The translations under genes were made by a program, and so were the position numbers. Positions 1 to 8,936 of a DNA stretch of 64,000 nt are shown in pieces. How positions within the stretch are numbered: position 1 is the first letter of the stretch; every line of letters starts with the position of its first letter. The stretch lies in assembly GCF_001854125.1 (NCBI RefSeq), contig NZ_CP017715.1, positions 62,001 to 126,000 on the forward strand, in the 5' to 3' direction. A model generated the notes under the pieces. That model saw only the letters and a program-made list of their open reading frames with translations, did no database searches and was not told the DNA's origin. This DNA is from Marinobacter salinus (GTDB lineage: Bacteria; Pseudomonadota; Gammaproteobacteria; Pseudomonadales; Oleiphilaceae).

Positions 1-1349
1 GCCACGACGCCGATGCCATCCGCGCTGCTATTGAAGCCGGTCGTGCTAACACGGAGCAGCCGACACTCATCTGCTGCAAGACCGTCATCGGTTTCGGTTC
101 CCCGAACAAACAGGGCAAGGAAAGTTGTCACGGCGCTCCGCTGGGCGACGATGAAATTGCCCTGACCCGCGAACAGCTGGGTTGGAAGTACGGGCCATTC
201 GAGATCCCGTCCGAGATCGCTTCAGCCTGGAACGCACGTGAAAAAGGCGCAGCGGCCCAGTCCGAGTGGGAGCTGACATTCGCTGCCTACGAGAAGGCAG
301 AACCCGAGCTGGCAGCCGAGTTCAAGCGTCGCATGGCGGGTGAACTGCCGGCTGATTTCTCCGAAAAAGCCCAGGCTTACATCCAGGAATGCCAGGACAA
401 AGGCGAAACCATCGCCAGCCGCAAAGCTTCTCAAAACACCCTGAATGCCTACGGCCCGCTGTTGCCGGAACTGATGGGTGGCTCGGCCGACCTGGCCGGA
501 TCCAACCTGACCATCTGGAATGGCACCAAAGGCCTGACCAAGGAAGACGCCAGCGGCAACTACATCTACTACGGCGTGCGCGAGTTCGGCATGGCGGCCA
601 TCATGAACGGCATCGCCCTGCACGGTGGTTTCGTTCCTTACGGGGCGACCTTCCTGATCTTCATGGAATACTGCCGCAACGCCGTGCGCATGGCCGCCCT
701 GATGAAGCAGCGTTCCATCTTTGTGTTCACCCATGACTCCATCGGTCTGGGCGAAGACGGCCCGACCCACCAGCCGGTTGAGCAGATGGCCAGCTTGCGT
801 ACCACGCCGAACATGAGCATGTGGCGTCCGGCCGACACCGTTGAATCTGCGGTGGCGTGGAAAGCAGCTCTTGAGCGCAAGGATGGCCCGACGGCCATGG
901 TATTTTCCCGTCAGGGTCTGCCGGCCCAGGCGCGCGATGCCCAACAGCTGGCGGATGTGGCCAAGGGCGCCTACACCCTGTCTGACAGCGATGGCACACC
1001 GGACCTGATCCTGATCGCCACGGGCTCCGAAGTGGGTCTGGCCCAGGACGCTGCCGGCAAACTGCGTGAGCAGGGTAAGAAGGTTCGCGTGGTTTCCATG
1101 CCCTCTACCGATGTGTTCGACGCCCAGAGTGCCGAGTACAAACAGCAGGTTCTGCCGCTGGACGTGACCAACCGGATCGCTATCGAGGCGGGCATTGCCG
1201 ACTACTGGTACAAGTATGTTGGCCTGGATGGTCGCATCATCGGCATGACCACGTTCGGTGAGTCCGCTCCGGCGGGTGAGCTGTTCAAGGAGTTCGGCTT
1301 CACCGTCGACAACATCCTGGAAGTGGCCGCCGAACTGCTGGAAGCCTGA
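1..1349 (+). CDS. tkt: Transketolase, C-terminal two-thirds (5' end outside window)
   Basis: Thiamine-diphosphate enzyme of the pentose phosphate and Calvin-type sugar rearrangements, cytosolic. The frame is open from base 3, so the gene enters from the left; 448 residues are present, against about 660 for the family. Visible family motifs are [10 protein letters not shown], the EFGM stretch holding the catalytic glutamate, and [15 protein letters not shown] of the pyrimidine domain, followed by the C-terminal domain. The stop overlaps the epd start (TGATG), so the two are translationally coupled. With epd, pgk and fba it forms the classical tkt-epd-pgk-fba order of gammaproteobacteria. Identification is firm. 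Confidence 0.97.
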   Translation, partial: HDADAIRAAIEAGRANTEQPTLICCKTVIGFGSPNKQGKESCHGAPLGDDEIALTREQLGWKYGPFEIPSEIASAWNAREKGAAAQSEWELTFAAYEKAEPELAAEFKRRMAGELPADFSEKAQAYIQECQDKGETIASRKASQNTLNAYGPLLPELMGGSADLAGSNLTIWNGTKGLTKEDASGNYIYYGVREFGMAAIMNGIALHGGFVPYGATFLIFMEYCRNAVRMAALMKQRSIFVFTHDSIGLGEDGPTHQPVEQMASLRTTPNMSMWRPADTVESAVAWKAALERKDGPTAMVFSRQGLPAQARDAQQLADVAKGAYTLSDSDGTPDLILIATGSEVGLAQDAAGKLREQGKKVRVVSMPSTDVFDAQSAEYKQQVLPLDVTNRIAIEAGIADYWYKYVGLDGRIIGMTTFGESAPAGELFKEFGFTVDNILEVAAELLEA

Positions 1350-2374
1350 TGACAGACTCCGCGCCCTTTCGCATTGCCATAAACGGGTATGGCCGGATCG
1401 GCCAGTGCGTGCTGCGTGCGTTGTACGAGAACGGTTTTCGCGACCGCCTGCAGGTGGTCGCGATTAATGAACTTTCGAATATCGACACCATTTCGCACCT
1501 CACCCGTTATGACTCCACCCACGGTCGGTTCCGGGGCGAGATTGCAGTGCATGGGCCGGATCTGATTGTGAACGGTGATGCCATCCGGGTGCTCCGCCAT
1601 CCAGATCCGGCGGACCTGCCCTGGGGCCTTCTGGATGTAGACCTGGTGCTGGAATGCTCCGGTGCCTATTCAGACCGGGCCACGGCGGAGCGGCACATTC
1701 AGGCAGGCGCAAAACGCCTGCTGTTTTCCCAGCCTGCCGAATCGGATGTGGATCGCACGGTTGTCTATGGCATCAATGACGGTGACCTGAGCGGTGAAGA
1801 CACCATCGTCGCAGCCGGTTCCTGCACCACCAATTGCCTGGTGCCGCTCATTCGTGAGCTGGACCGGGCCTTCGGCGTGGAGCAGGGCAGTACCACCACC
1901 ATCCACGCGGCCATGAACGACCAGCCGGTTATCGACGCCTACCACCATCAGGATCTGCGCCGAACCCGGAGTGCGCTCCACAACATCGTGCCGGTGGACA
2001 CCGGGCTCGCCCGAGGCATTGAGAGGCTGCTACCTCAAATGGAAGGTAAGTTCAGCTCTGTGGCCATGCGGGTGCCGACCATGAACGTCTCGGCGATCGA
2101 TATGGTGGTCAATGTACGGCAGGCTACCGACGTGGAAGCCGTTAACAGGCTTTTAAAAGAGGCCGCCACTGGCCCGTTGAAAGGTATTCTCGGCTACACC
2201 GATGAACTGCTGGCCAGCTCCGATTTCAATCATGACGCCCACTCCGGCATTGTGGACGGAGGCCTGACCCGGGTAACCGGCGGCACTATGGTGAAAGTCC
2301 TGTGCTGGTTTGATAACGAATGGGGCTTCGCGAATCGCATGCTCGATGTCAGCAACAGCTGGTTAGCCAAATAA
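1349..2374 (+). CDS. epd: Erythrose-4-phosphate dehydrogenase (GapA-like)
   Basis: Oxidises D-erythrose 4-phosphate to 4-phosphoerythronate with NAD, the entry to the DXP-independent pyridoxal phosphate route. The 341-residue protein has the NAD-binding INGYGRIG at residues 11-18 and the catalytic SCTTNC with Cys159. The segment AMNDQPVIDAYHHQDLRRTR and the INEL near residue 40 resemble E. coli Epd more than GapA; this and the position between tkt and pgk favour Epd. A glyceraldehyde-3-phosphate dehydrogenase role cannot be excluded by sequence alone. The ATG overlaps the tkt stop by one base. Confidence 0.88.
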   Translation: MTDSAPFRIAINGYGRIGQCVLRALYENGFRDRLQVVAINELSNIDTISHLTRYDSTHGRFRGEIAVHGPDLIVNGDAIRVLRHPDPADLPWGLLDVDLVLECSGAYSDRATAERHIQAGAKRLLFSQPAESDVDRTVVYGINDGDLSGEDTIVAAGSCTTNCLVPLIRELDRAFGVEQGSTTTIHAAMNDQPVIDAYHHQDLRRTRSALHNIVPVDTGLARGIERLLPQMEGKFSSVAMRVPTMNVSAIDMVVNVRQATDVEAVNRLLKEAATGPLKGILGYTDELLASSDFNHDAHSGIVDGGLTRVTGGTMVKVLCWFDNEWGFANRMLDVSNSWLAK

Positions 2375-2409
2375 TCCTAATCTGAAATTTTGTTGAAGGG
2401 ACGAACGTT

Positions 2410-3570
2410 ATGGCCATCAAGAAAATGACCGACCTCAACCTCGCCGGCAAGCGAGTGCTGATCCGCGAAGACCTGAACGTGCCGGTCAAGGACGGCAAGG
2501 TGACCAGCGATGCTCGTATCCGGGCCTCACTACCCACTATCAAGGCAGCCAGAGATGCCGGCGCCAGGGTAATGCTGATGTCCCATCTGGGCCGCCCTGA
2601 AGAAGGTGTATACGACGAAGCCTCCTCCATGAAACCCGTCGCCGAACACCTGACCAAGGTATTGGGTCAGGACGTGCGTCTGATCAAGGATTACCTGGAC
2701 GGCGTTGAAGTGGCAGACGGTGAAGTCGTCCTGTTTGAAAACGTTCGCTTCAATAAAGGCGAAAAGAAAGATAACGAAGACCTCGCAAAAAAATATGCTG
2801 CCCTTTGCGATGTCTATGTGATGGACGCTTTCGGCACCGCTCACCGGGCCCAGGCCTCTACCCACGGTGTCGCAAAATTTGCTCCCGAAGCCTGTGCCGG
2901 TCCGCTGCTGGCGGCCGAGCTGGATGCCTTGGGCAAGGCCCTCGATAATCCGGCAAAACCGGTCGTTGCCATCGTCGGCGGCTCCAAGGTTTCCACCAAG
3001 CTCGACGTCCTGAATGCACTGGAAAACGTCTGCGACCAGATTATCGTCGGCGGCGGTATCGCCAACACCTTCCTGGCTGCAGCCGGTCACCCGGTCGGCA
3101 AATCCCTGTGTGAGCACGACCTCGTCGACACCGCCAGGGAGATTGCCTCCCGCGTACAAATCCCTCTGCCGGTCGACGTTGTGGTCGCCAGCGAATTTGC
3201 GGAAACCGCTACCGCCACCACCAAGAGTATCTCGGACGTCAGCGATGACGACATGATCCTCGACGTCGGCCCGGAAACTGCCGGCAAGTTCGCCGATCTG
3301 CTGAAAAACGCCAAGACCATTCTCTGGAATGGCCCGGTCGGCGTCTTCGAATTTGACCAGTTCGGTAACGGCACCAAAGCGCTCGCTCAGGCCATTGCCG
3401 AAAGCGACGCCTTTTCCCTGGCCGGAGGCGGTGACACTGTCGCCGCCGTTGACAAGTACGGTGTTGCTGACAAAATCTCGTATATCTCCACCGGCGGTGG
3501 CGCGTTCCTCGAATTCGTGGAAGGCAAAACGCTCCCGGCTGTAGCCGTGCTGGAAGAACGCGGCGCGTAA
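2410..3570 (+). CDS. pgk: Phosphoglycerate kinase
   Basis: Transfers phosphate between 1,3-bisphosphoglycerate and ADP in glycolysis and gluconeogenesis, cytosolic. The product is 386 residues, normal for bacterial enzymes. The N-terminal substrate-binding stretch [11 protein letters not shown], the SHLGRP motif near residue 60 and the nucleotide-binding GGGDTVAAV near the C-terminus are all present. It follows epd by 35 bases with a GAAGGGA ribosome site, and precedes fba by 53 bases. Nothing unusual. Confidence 0.97.
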   Translation: MAIKKMTDLNLAGKRVLIREDLNVPVKDGKVTSDARIRASLPTIKAARDAGARVMLMSHLGRPEEGVYDEASSMKPVAEHLTKVLGQDVRLIKDYLDGVEVADGEVVLFENVRFNKGEKKDNEDLAKKYAALCDVYVMDAFGTAHRAQASTHGVAKFAPEACAGPLLAAELDALGKALDNPAKPVVAIVGGSKVSTKLDVLNALENVCDQIIVGGGIANTFLAAAGHPVGKSLCEHDLVDTAREIASRVQIPLPVDVVVASEFAETATATTKSISDVSDDDMILDVGPETAGKFADLLKNAKTILWNGPVGVFEFDQFGNGTKALAQAIAESDAFSLAGGGDTVAAVDKYGVADKISYISTGGGAFLEFVEGKTLPAVAVLEERGA

Positions 3571-3623
3571 CAAGCTACACAAACGAATTCAACTACCCCA
3601 AAATCCAACGAAGGAGACGACCC

Positions 3624-4688
3624 ATGGCCCTGATTTCGATGCGGCAAATGCTGGATCACGCCGCCGAGCATGGTTACGGTGTACCAGCCTTTAACGTGAA
3701 CAACCTGGAACAGATGCGCGCCATCATGGAAGCCGCCGACAAAACCGATTCCCCGGTGATTGTCCAGGCCTCCGCCGGAGCCCGTAAATACGCTGGCGCG
3801 CCCTTCCTGCGCCACCTGATCCTTGCGGCCGTTGAGGAGTTTCCTCACATTCCGGTGGTTATGCACCAGGATCACGGCACCAGCCCCTCTGTTTGCCAGC
3901 GCTCCATCCAGCTGGGCTTCAGCTCCGTGATGATGGACGGCTCCCTCGGTGAAGATGGTAAAACCCCCACCGACTACGACTATAACGTCGACGTTACCCG
4001 TCGCACCGTTGAAATGGCGCACGCCTGTGGTGTTTCCGTAGAGGGTGAGCTGGGTTGCCTGGGCTCTCTCGAAACCGGCCAGGCCGGCGAAGAAGACGGT
4101 ATTGGCGCCGAAGGTACCCTGGACCACAGCCAGATGCTGACGGACCCGGAAGAAGCGGCGGACTTCGTCAAGAAAACCCACGTGGACGCCCTGGCTATCG
4201 CCATTGGTACCAGCCATGGTGCCTACAAGTTCACTCGCCCGCCCACGGGCGACATCCTGGCCATCGACCAGATCAAAGCCATTCACGCCCGCATTCCGGA
4301 TACTCATCTGGTCATGCACGGCTCCAGCTCCGTGCCCCAGGAGTGGCTGAAGATCATCAATGACTATGGCGGTGAAATTCCGGAGACCTACGGCGTTCCG
4401 GTTGATGAAATTGTTGAAGGTATCAAGCATGGCGTTCGCAAGGTCAATATCGATACCGACCTGCGTCTTGCCAGCACCGGTGCCGTTCGTCGCTTCCTGG
4501 CCGAGAATCCGGCGGAGTTTGACCCGCGCAAATTCCTGAAGGAAACCATGAAGGCGATGACCGAGGTATGCGTGGCACGCTACGAAGCCTTCGGTTGTGC
4601 CGGCAACGCCAGCAAGATCAAGCCGGTTAACCTTGAGCGTATGTTTGAGCGTTACGCCTCCGGCGAGCTGGACCCGAAGGTAAAATAA
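3624..4688 (+). CDS. fba: Class II fructose-bisphosphate aldolase
   Basis: Zinc-dependent cleavage of fructose 1,6-bisphosphate to the triose phosphates. It has 354 residues and resembles the Calvin-type (CbbA/FbaA-like) class II enzymes. The HQDHG zinc site lies at residues 81-85, the GTSHGAYKF active-site stretch near residue 195 and the NIDTDLR phosphate-binding stretch near 275. An AAGGAG ribosome site lies seven bases before the ATG. It is the last gene of the tkt-epd-pgk-fba run and is followed by a GC-rich hairpin. Confidence 0.95.
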   Translation: MALISMRQMLDHAAEHGYGVPAFNVNNLEQMRAIMEAADKTDSPVIVQASAGARKYAGAPFLRHLILAAVEEFPHIPVVMHQDHGTSPSVCQRSIQLGFSSVMMDGSLGEDGKTPTDYDYNVDVTRRTVEMAHACGVSVEGELGCLGSLETGQAGEEDGIGAEGTLDHSQMLTDPEEAADFVKKTHVDALAIAIGTSHGAYKFTRPPTGDILAIDQIKAIHARIPDTHLVMHGSSSVPQEWLKIINDYGGEIPETYGVPVDEIVEGIKHGVRKVNIDTDLRLASTGAVRRFLAENPAEFDPRKFLKETMKAMTEVCVARYEAFGCAGNASKIKPVNLERMFERYASGELDPKVK

Positions 4689-4704
4689 GTTTCTGGATTC
4701 AAAT

Positions 4705-4722
4705 GGGGCGGGTTGCCGCCCC
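4705..4722. terminator. GC-rich hairpin after fba
   Basis: Seven-base stem GGGGCGG/CCGCCCC with a four-base loop, 17 bases after the fba stop. It is followed by AAAA rather than a T run, so it is a weak intrinsic terminator at best. It separates the glycolytic genes from cbpA. Confidence 0.4.
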
Positions 4723-4843
4723 AAAATCCTGACCCACCTCAAGTAACCGCAAGCCTGCCCTTGTAATTTCCCAAACCTCATCAAATATAGAGTTAGCAGT
4801 CGAGCAAATGGCTCGGAAACGTCAATCAGCGGTGAGGACCAGA

Positions 4844-5824
4844 ATGGACTTCAAAGACTATTACGCCGTACTGGGTGTGAGTGAGTCTGCCTCCCCCGAG
4901 GAGATCAAAAAAGCCTACCGGAAGCTTGCCCGCAAATACCATCCGGATGTCAGTAAAGAGGAAGATTCGGATGAAAAATTCAAGGATCTGGGCGAGGCCT
5001 ACGAGGTACTGAAAGACCCCGAAAAACGCGCCGAATACGATCAGCTACGAAAATACGGTGCCCGGGCGGACGGATCTTTCGAGCCACCACCCGGTTGGCA
5101 GAGTGCATCCGGATTCGGTGGTGGAGGCTACACCGAGGCCGATGCGGGCCAGTTCAGTGATTTTTTCGAGCAGATCTTTGGTGGTGGTCGCCGAGGTGGC
5201 TTTAGCGGCGGGGGATTTGGTGACGCTGGTGGCGGCTTTCGCCAGAGCATGCGTATGCGCGGGGAAGACGTTCACGCCCGCATTGCCCTGTTTCTGGAGG
5301 AGGTTTTCCACGGCTGTGAAAAACAGGTCTCTTTCACCGTACACGAAGCCGATGAGCATGGTCGTGTAATCCCGCGTAAGAAAACGCTGAAAGTCAAAAT
5401 TCCCGGCGGTATGAGGGAAGGTCAGCACCTGCGCCTGAAAGGCCAGGGGTCGCCCGGTATTGGCGGCGGCGAGGCCGGAGACCTGCTGTTGGAAATCGAG
5501 CTGGCACCTCATCCGACCTTCGCCGTGGAAGGCCGGGATATTCTGGTGACTGTGCCCATCGCCCCGTGGGAGGCGGCCCTTGGCGCATCGGTTACCGTGC
5601 CCACGGTGGACTCGAAGGTGAGCGTGAAGGTACCCAAAGGGTCTTCAAGTGGCCGCAAACTCCGGCTCAAAGGCAAGGGCTTCCCCGGCAAACATCCGGG
5701 TGATCAGATTGTTATCCTGCAGATTGCCATGCCCGAGCAGCACAGCCCGGAGGCCGAGAAGCTCTACGAGCAATTGGCCGAGGCAGAGAAAAACTTCAAT
5801 CCACGCAGCAAGCTTCACGTGTGA
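4844..5824 (+). CDS. cbpA: Curved-DNA-binding protein / DnaJ-type co-chaperone CbpA
   Basis: Hsp40 co-chaperone that stimulates DnaK and in E. coli also binds curved DNA in stationary phase. From ATG 4844 the 326-residue protein begins [12 protein letters not shown], almost as E. coli CbpA. The J domain covers residues 1-70 with HPD at 33-35, then a Gly/Phe-rich linker (about 82-135) and two C-terminal beta domains; the DnaJ zinc-finger cysteines are absent, as expected for CbpA. An upstream in-frame ATG at 4808 would add 12 unrelated residues; TGAGGA before 4844 supports the shorter form. cbpM follows 13 bases later. Confidence 0.93.
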   Translation: MDFKDYYAVLGVSESASPEEIKKAYRKLARKYHPDVSKEEDSDEKFKDLGEAYEVLKDPEKRAEYDQLRKYGARADGSFEPPPGWQSASGFGGGGYTEADAGQFSDFFEQIFGGGRRGGFSGGGFGDAGGGFRQSMRMRGEDVHARIALFLEEVFHGCEKQVSFTVHEADEHGRVIPRKKTLKVKIPGGMREGQHLRLKGQGSPGIGGGEAGDLLLEIELAPHPTFAVEGRDILVTVPIAPWEAALGASVTVPTVDSKVSVKVPKGSSSGRKLRLKGKGFPGKHPGDQIVILQIAMPEQHSPEAEKLYEQLAEAEKNFNPRSKLHV

Positions 5825-5837
5825 CCGGGAGTAAGGT

Positions 5838-6182
5838 ATGAGCAATAAAGATCATATTTTGATGGTAGAGGTGTTCGATCAGGATGGCACCACCTTCACC
5901 CTGCGTGAAATCTGCGAGCGCGGAGAGTGCCATGCCGAGTTCGTCATCAAGCTGGTGGACTACGGGATCATTGCGCCGCTGGAGGATTCACCGGAGGCCC
6001 GGCAATGGCACTTCGATGTTGCCGCCCTCAGCCGGTTGCGCAAGGCCCAGAGGCTACAGCGGGACCTGAAAATGAATCTGCCCGGTCTGGCAATGTCTCT
6101 CGAATTGCTCGATGAGGTTGAGGAAATGCGCCGGGAAGTAGCCCGGCTTAATCACCGGGTCAGGCAATTAATGGGGGAGTAG
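5838..6182 (+). CDS. cbpM: Chaperone modulatory protein CbpM
   Basis: Small (114 residues) inhibitor that binds the J domain of CbpA and blocks its action with DnaK. It has the MerR-like HTH_2 fold of the family: an N-terminal segment with FTLREICERGECH, a middle WHFDVAALSRLRKAQRLQRDL helix pair and a C-terminal helix ending in VARLNHRVRQLM. GGGAGTAAGGT precedes the ATG. The cbpA-cbpM pairing is the standard arrangement and supports both calls. Confidence 0.92.
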   Translation: MSNKDHILMVEVFDQDGTTFTLREICERGECHAEFVIKLVDYGIIAPLEDSPEARQWHFDVAALSRLRKAQRLQRDLKMNLPGLAMSLELLDEVEEMRREVARLNHRVRQLMGE

Positions 6183-6194
6183 TAGCTCCCCCGA

Positions 6195-6368
6195 TTATTT
6201 CTTTTCTTCCAACGCCTGAATCTCGGCGTAGATCTTCTCCGCCTCCTCCATGAGGGTTCCATGAGTCCTCAAATCGCCGTTGCGCTGGGCACCCAGTGCT
6301 TTGGCGAGTTTCGCCTCGTATTCCTTCTGCAGTTTTTTCTTCGGATCGCCTTTCAAAAATCCCAGCAT
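6195..6368 (-). CDS. DUF6435 family small protein
   Basis: A 57-residue reading frame too short for most gene finders. It starts MLGFLKGDPKKKLQKEY and ends in LEEKK. The pattern (GFLK-DP-KKL, KLAKALGAQRNGDLRTH, then an acidic EEAEKIYAEIQAL helix) matches what I recall of DUF6435, a highly charged small protein common in gammaproteobacteria and of unknown role. It is convergent with cbpM, whose stop lies 12 bases away. No signal peptide or membrane segment. Confidence 0.75.
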   Translation of the reverse strand: MLGFLKGDPKKKLQKEYEAKLAKALGAQRNGDLRTHGTLMEEAEKIYAEIQALEEKK

Positions 6369-6468
6369 AGTAATGAACCTGTTTTAGTCGACTGTTCAGA
6401 GCTTTACGTTTCATGGCCCATAAAGTTCACAAAAACTTCATGCTTAAAAACTGGACAGCGCCAAAAAA

Positions 6469-6484
6469 TGGGAATAAATTCCCA
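6469..6484. promoter_or_regulatory. TGGGA-N6-TCCCA dyad, copy 1
   Basis: Perfect inverted repeat TGGGA-ATAAAT-TCCCA, 90 bases before the first DUF5666 start. Two further copies with identical half-sites occur at 6495 and 8076, so it is probably an operator for an unidentified regulator. Confidence 0.5.
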
Positions 6485-6494
6485 AATAATTAAT

Positions 6495-6510
6495 TGGGAA
6501 AATAATCCCA
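6495..6510. promoter_or_regulatory. TGGGA-N6-TCCCA dyad, copy 2
   Basis: TGGGA-AAATAA-TCCCA, extended by flanking bases to AATTGGGA/TCCCAATT (6492-6513), an 8-base dyad. It starts 26 bases after copy 1, which suits cooperative binding of two dimers upstream of the lipoprotein gene at 6574. Confidence 0.5.
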
Positions 6511-6573
6511 ATTTTGGGTTGGGTGGTTAACAGTGACCGCCTGCGGACGCAAGAGCGAGCCTGGAGAAGAACG

Positions 6574-8010
6574 ATGAAGCGCAAACCTTTAGCAATAGCA
6601 GTCAAGTTGGTAATGACCGGGGCCCTGGCCGGTGTTCTTGCAGCTTGTGGTGGCAGTGGCTCAGGAGATTCCACGGCGATCGGAACCTCATCCGGCACCA
6701 GCGTTGGTGCGGTATCCGGCTTTGGCAGTGTCTATGTCAACGGTACCCGCTTCGCTACCAATGGCACCGTGAAAAGCGACGATGGTTTCGAGCGGGAGGC
6801 TGAACTTGAAAAAGGCATGATTGTAAAAATCAGTGGCAACTGGGATGACAGTGGCAACGGAGAGGCGACAGAGATTGAATACGACGATACGCTTCGCGGC
6901 CCTTTACAGAACGCCTCTTGGGACGAGGTGGCGAATACTGGTGAGTTGACCATTGCAGGAATGACGGTGATTCTCGATGGCCAGACAGTCTTTCGGGGAG
7001 CTACAGCCACTGAGTTGGCGACTGATCCCACCGCTTACCGGGTTCGGATAAGTGCATGGCCGCTTGCAAATGGGTCGTTCCGTGCCAGTTTTGTCGGCGC
7101 GGTTGAGGCCAGCAGCGGCATTCGTTTTGACGACGAGCACGAAGTTGAAGTTAAAGGAGTGGTCACCGATCATTCGCCAGGTGTTCAGACATTTACCATC
7201 AACGGTCTTTTGGTGGATTACACAAGCGCGGTTGCAGATGATGATTTCGCACTCGACCTTATTGAAAACGGGATGGGCGTAGAAGTTGAAGGTTCCCTGG
7301 AAGGGGGTGTGTTGATTGCCCAGAAGATTGATGACGAGGACGACATACTGGGCCTTGCCGGAACCGTAGAGATTCAGGGGGCCATCCAGGGAGATTACGA
7401 CAGTTCCACCCGTCAGTTCATGGTAAACGGTATCACGGTCCAGGTTGCGAACACGGAATTTGAAGATGGACTGCGAGAAGCGGATCTGGCTGACGGTTTG
7501 CTTGTAAAGGTTGAAGGCACCGTTAACGACCAGAACCTTCTGGTGGCCCGTGAGATCGAGCCCCGCGATGGCGATGCCGAGGTAGAGGCCCTGATTGAAT
7601 CGATCGACCGGACCAATGAAACCCTGGTCGTCGGTGGCGTTCAGGTTGCCCTGACCACAAGCACAATCATTGAGGACGATGACGATGATAGTCGCCTCCG
7701 GACCACGGATCTGGAATCGCTGGCTGTCGGCGACTATCTGGAGATCGAGGGTCGGTTCCGCACCGAGCTCAATACTCTTGAAGCAGTAAGCGTTGAGCGT
7801 GATGACGTGGACAGCGAGTTTGAAATGGATGGCAGGGTAACAGCCAACACCGGCAGCTCAATTACCGTCCTGGGCGTGGAACTGCTGGCAGGTAGTCTCG
7901 GCAGCCTTAGTCAGTTTGATGTTGGCACTGCCGTAGAGGTGAGTTACCTCAAAACCAGCGGTGGTGGCTACATAGTCACGCAAATTGAACTGGAAAATGA
8001 CGACGGCTGA
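6574..8010 (+). CDS. DUF5666 domain lipoprotein 1
   Basis: Predicted lipoprotein of 478 residues from ATG 6574, which has a GGAGAAGAACG ribosome site; an in-frame start 60 bases upstream would spoil the signal peptide. MKRKPLAIAV-VLAAC gives a signal peptide with lipobox LAAC, so it should be anchored to a membrane. After a Gly/Ser linker comes VSGFGSVYVNG, the DUF5666 opening, and several beta-rich repeats of the type VEVEGSLEGGVLIAQKI. It is strongly acidic with a DEDDDDD-like run in the middle. Function is unknown. A paralogue lies at 8937, separated only by the DUF6502 gene. Confidence 0.8.
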   Translation: MKRKPLAIAVKLVMTGALAGVLAACGGSGSGDSTAIGTSSGTSVGAVSGFGSVYVNGTRFATNGTVKSDDGFEREAELEKGMIVKISGNWDDSGNGEATEIEYDDTLRGPLQNASWDEVANTGELTIAGMTVILDGQTVFRGATATELATDPTAYRVRISAWPLANGSFRASFVGAVEASSGIRFDDEHEVEVKGVVTDHSPGVQTFTINGLLVDYTSAVADDDFALDLIENGMGVEVEGSLEGGVLIAQKIDDEDDILGLAGTVEIQGAIQGDYDSSTRQFMVNGITVQVANTEFEDGLREADLADGLLVKVEGTVNDQNLLVAREIEPRDGDAEVEALIESIDRTNETLVVGGVQVALTTSTIIEDDDDDSRLRTTDLESLAVGDYLEIEGRFRTELNTLEAVSVERDDVDSEFEMDGRVTANTGSSITVLGVELLAGSLGSLSQFDVGTAVEVSYLKTSGGGYIVTQIELENDDG

Positions 8011-8075
8011 GCTGATAGCGGCGGCCCATGGCCGACTTACAGGTCGGTCGTGGGTCTCTGGTTTACGAGTCGCTA

Positions 8076-8091
8076 TGGGAATACAATCCCA
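8076..8091. promoter_or_regulatory. TGGGA-N6-TCCCA dyad, copy 3
   Basis: TGGGA-ATACAA-TCCCA ends three bases before the chosen ATG of the DUF6502 gene (8095), over its ribosome-binding region. Half-sites are identical to copies 1 and 2 and the spacer differs from copy 1 at only two bases. Confidence 0.5.
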
Positions 8092-8094
8092 AAC

Positions 8095-8934
8095 ATGAAA
8101 AAGTCCAACCCCCTGCATCAAGCGCTGTTTCGCATTCTGCGTCCTTTGGCGAGGTTGCTGTTGAGGAACGGCATTCCCTTCGGGGAGTTCTCCGAGCTGG
8201 TGAAGCGTGCATACGTGGAAGCCGCCCTGGAGGATTTTACCGACGGCCGGCGAAAGCCTACGGATTCCCGCGCGGCGGTGATGACCGGGCTGACCCGCAA
8301 GGAAGTAAAGCGCCAACGGGAGATCCTGGCAGGGGAAGATGCCGGAGCACGAGATGTGCTTCATACCAATCGGGCGTCCCGGGTGGTGTCGGGTTGGGTT
8401 CACGACTTTGCCTTCCAGGCCAAAGACGGAGAGCCAGCCATGCTGGCTTTTGACGGACCGGGGAGTTTCAGCGAACTGGTCAGGCGTTACAGCGGTGACA
8501 TGCCGCCCCGTGCCGTGCTGGATGAACTGCTTCGGGTAGGTGTGGTGGCAGTTGACCAAAACTCCGGCAAGCTGGTTCTGCGACAGCGAGCTTATGTGCC
8601 TGCCGGTGACAGCGAAGAGATGCTCCAGATCTTCGGTGAGGATGTATCGGATCTCATTGCAACTATTGATCATAATCTGGGTAGCCGTGACGTGGATCAG
8701 CAACCACTTTTCCAGCGCACGCTAACCTATAACAACATTCCTCCGGAAATCCTGGATCAATGGCGAGAATATGCCGGGAGCGAATCCCAGGCCCTCCTGG
8801 AAAAACTTGATACCTGGCTGGGCCCCCACGATCGGGACATTTCTGGCCAGCAGGCAAATGGAGACTCCGGAGAATCGGTCAGGACAGGGGTCAGTATTTT
8901 CTATTTCGAAGACCCAAATCGGACAGGGAGCTGA
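8095..8934 (+). CDS. DUF6502 family protein
   Basis: Soluble protein of 279 residues beginning MKKSNPLHQALFRILRPLARLLLRNGIPF, the usual start of this family. The N-terminal half reads like a helical, winged-helix-type module (FSELVKRAYVEAALEDF, then SRAAVMTGLTRKEVKR); the C-terminal part is less distinctive. I infer a DNA-binding or regulatory role but the family has none established that I know. An in-frame ATG at 8050 is possible. The gene lies between two DUF5666 lipoprotein genes and ends two bases before the second, so the three probably form one functional unit. Confidence 0.72.
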   Translation: MKKSNPLHQALFRILRPLARLLLRNGIPFGEFSELVKRAYVEAALEDFTDGRRKPTDSRAAVMTGLTRKEVKRQREILAGEDAGARDVLHTNRASRVVSGWVHDFAFQAKDGEPAMLAFDGPGSFSELVRRYSGDMPPRAVLDELLRVGVVAVDQNSGKLVLRQRAYVPAGDSEEMLQIFGEDVSDLIATIDHNLGSRDVDQQPLFQRTLTYNNIPPEILDQWREYAGSESQALLEKLDTWLGPHDRDISGQQANGDSGESVRTGVSIFYFEDPNRTGS

Positions 8935-8936
8935 AA

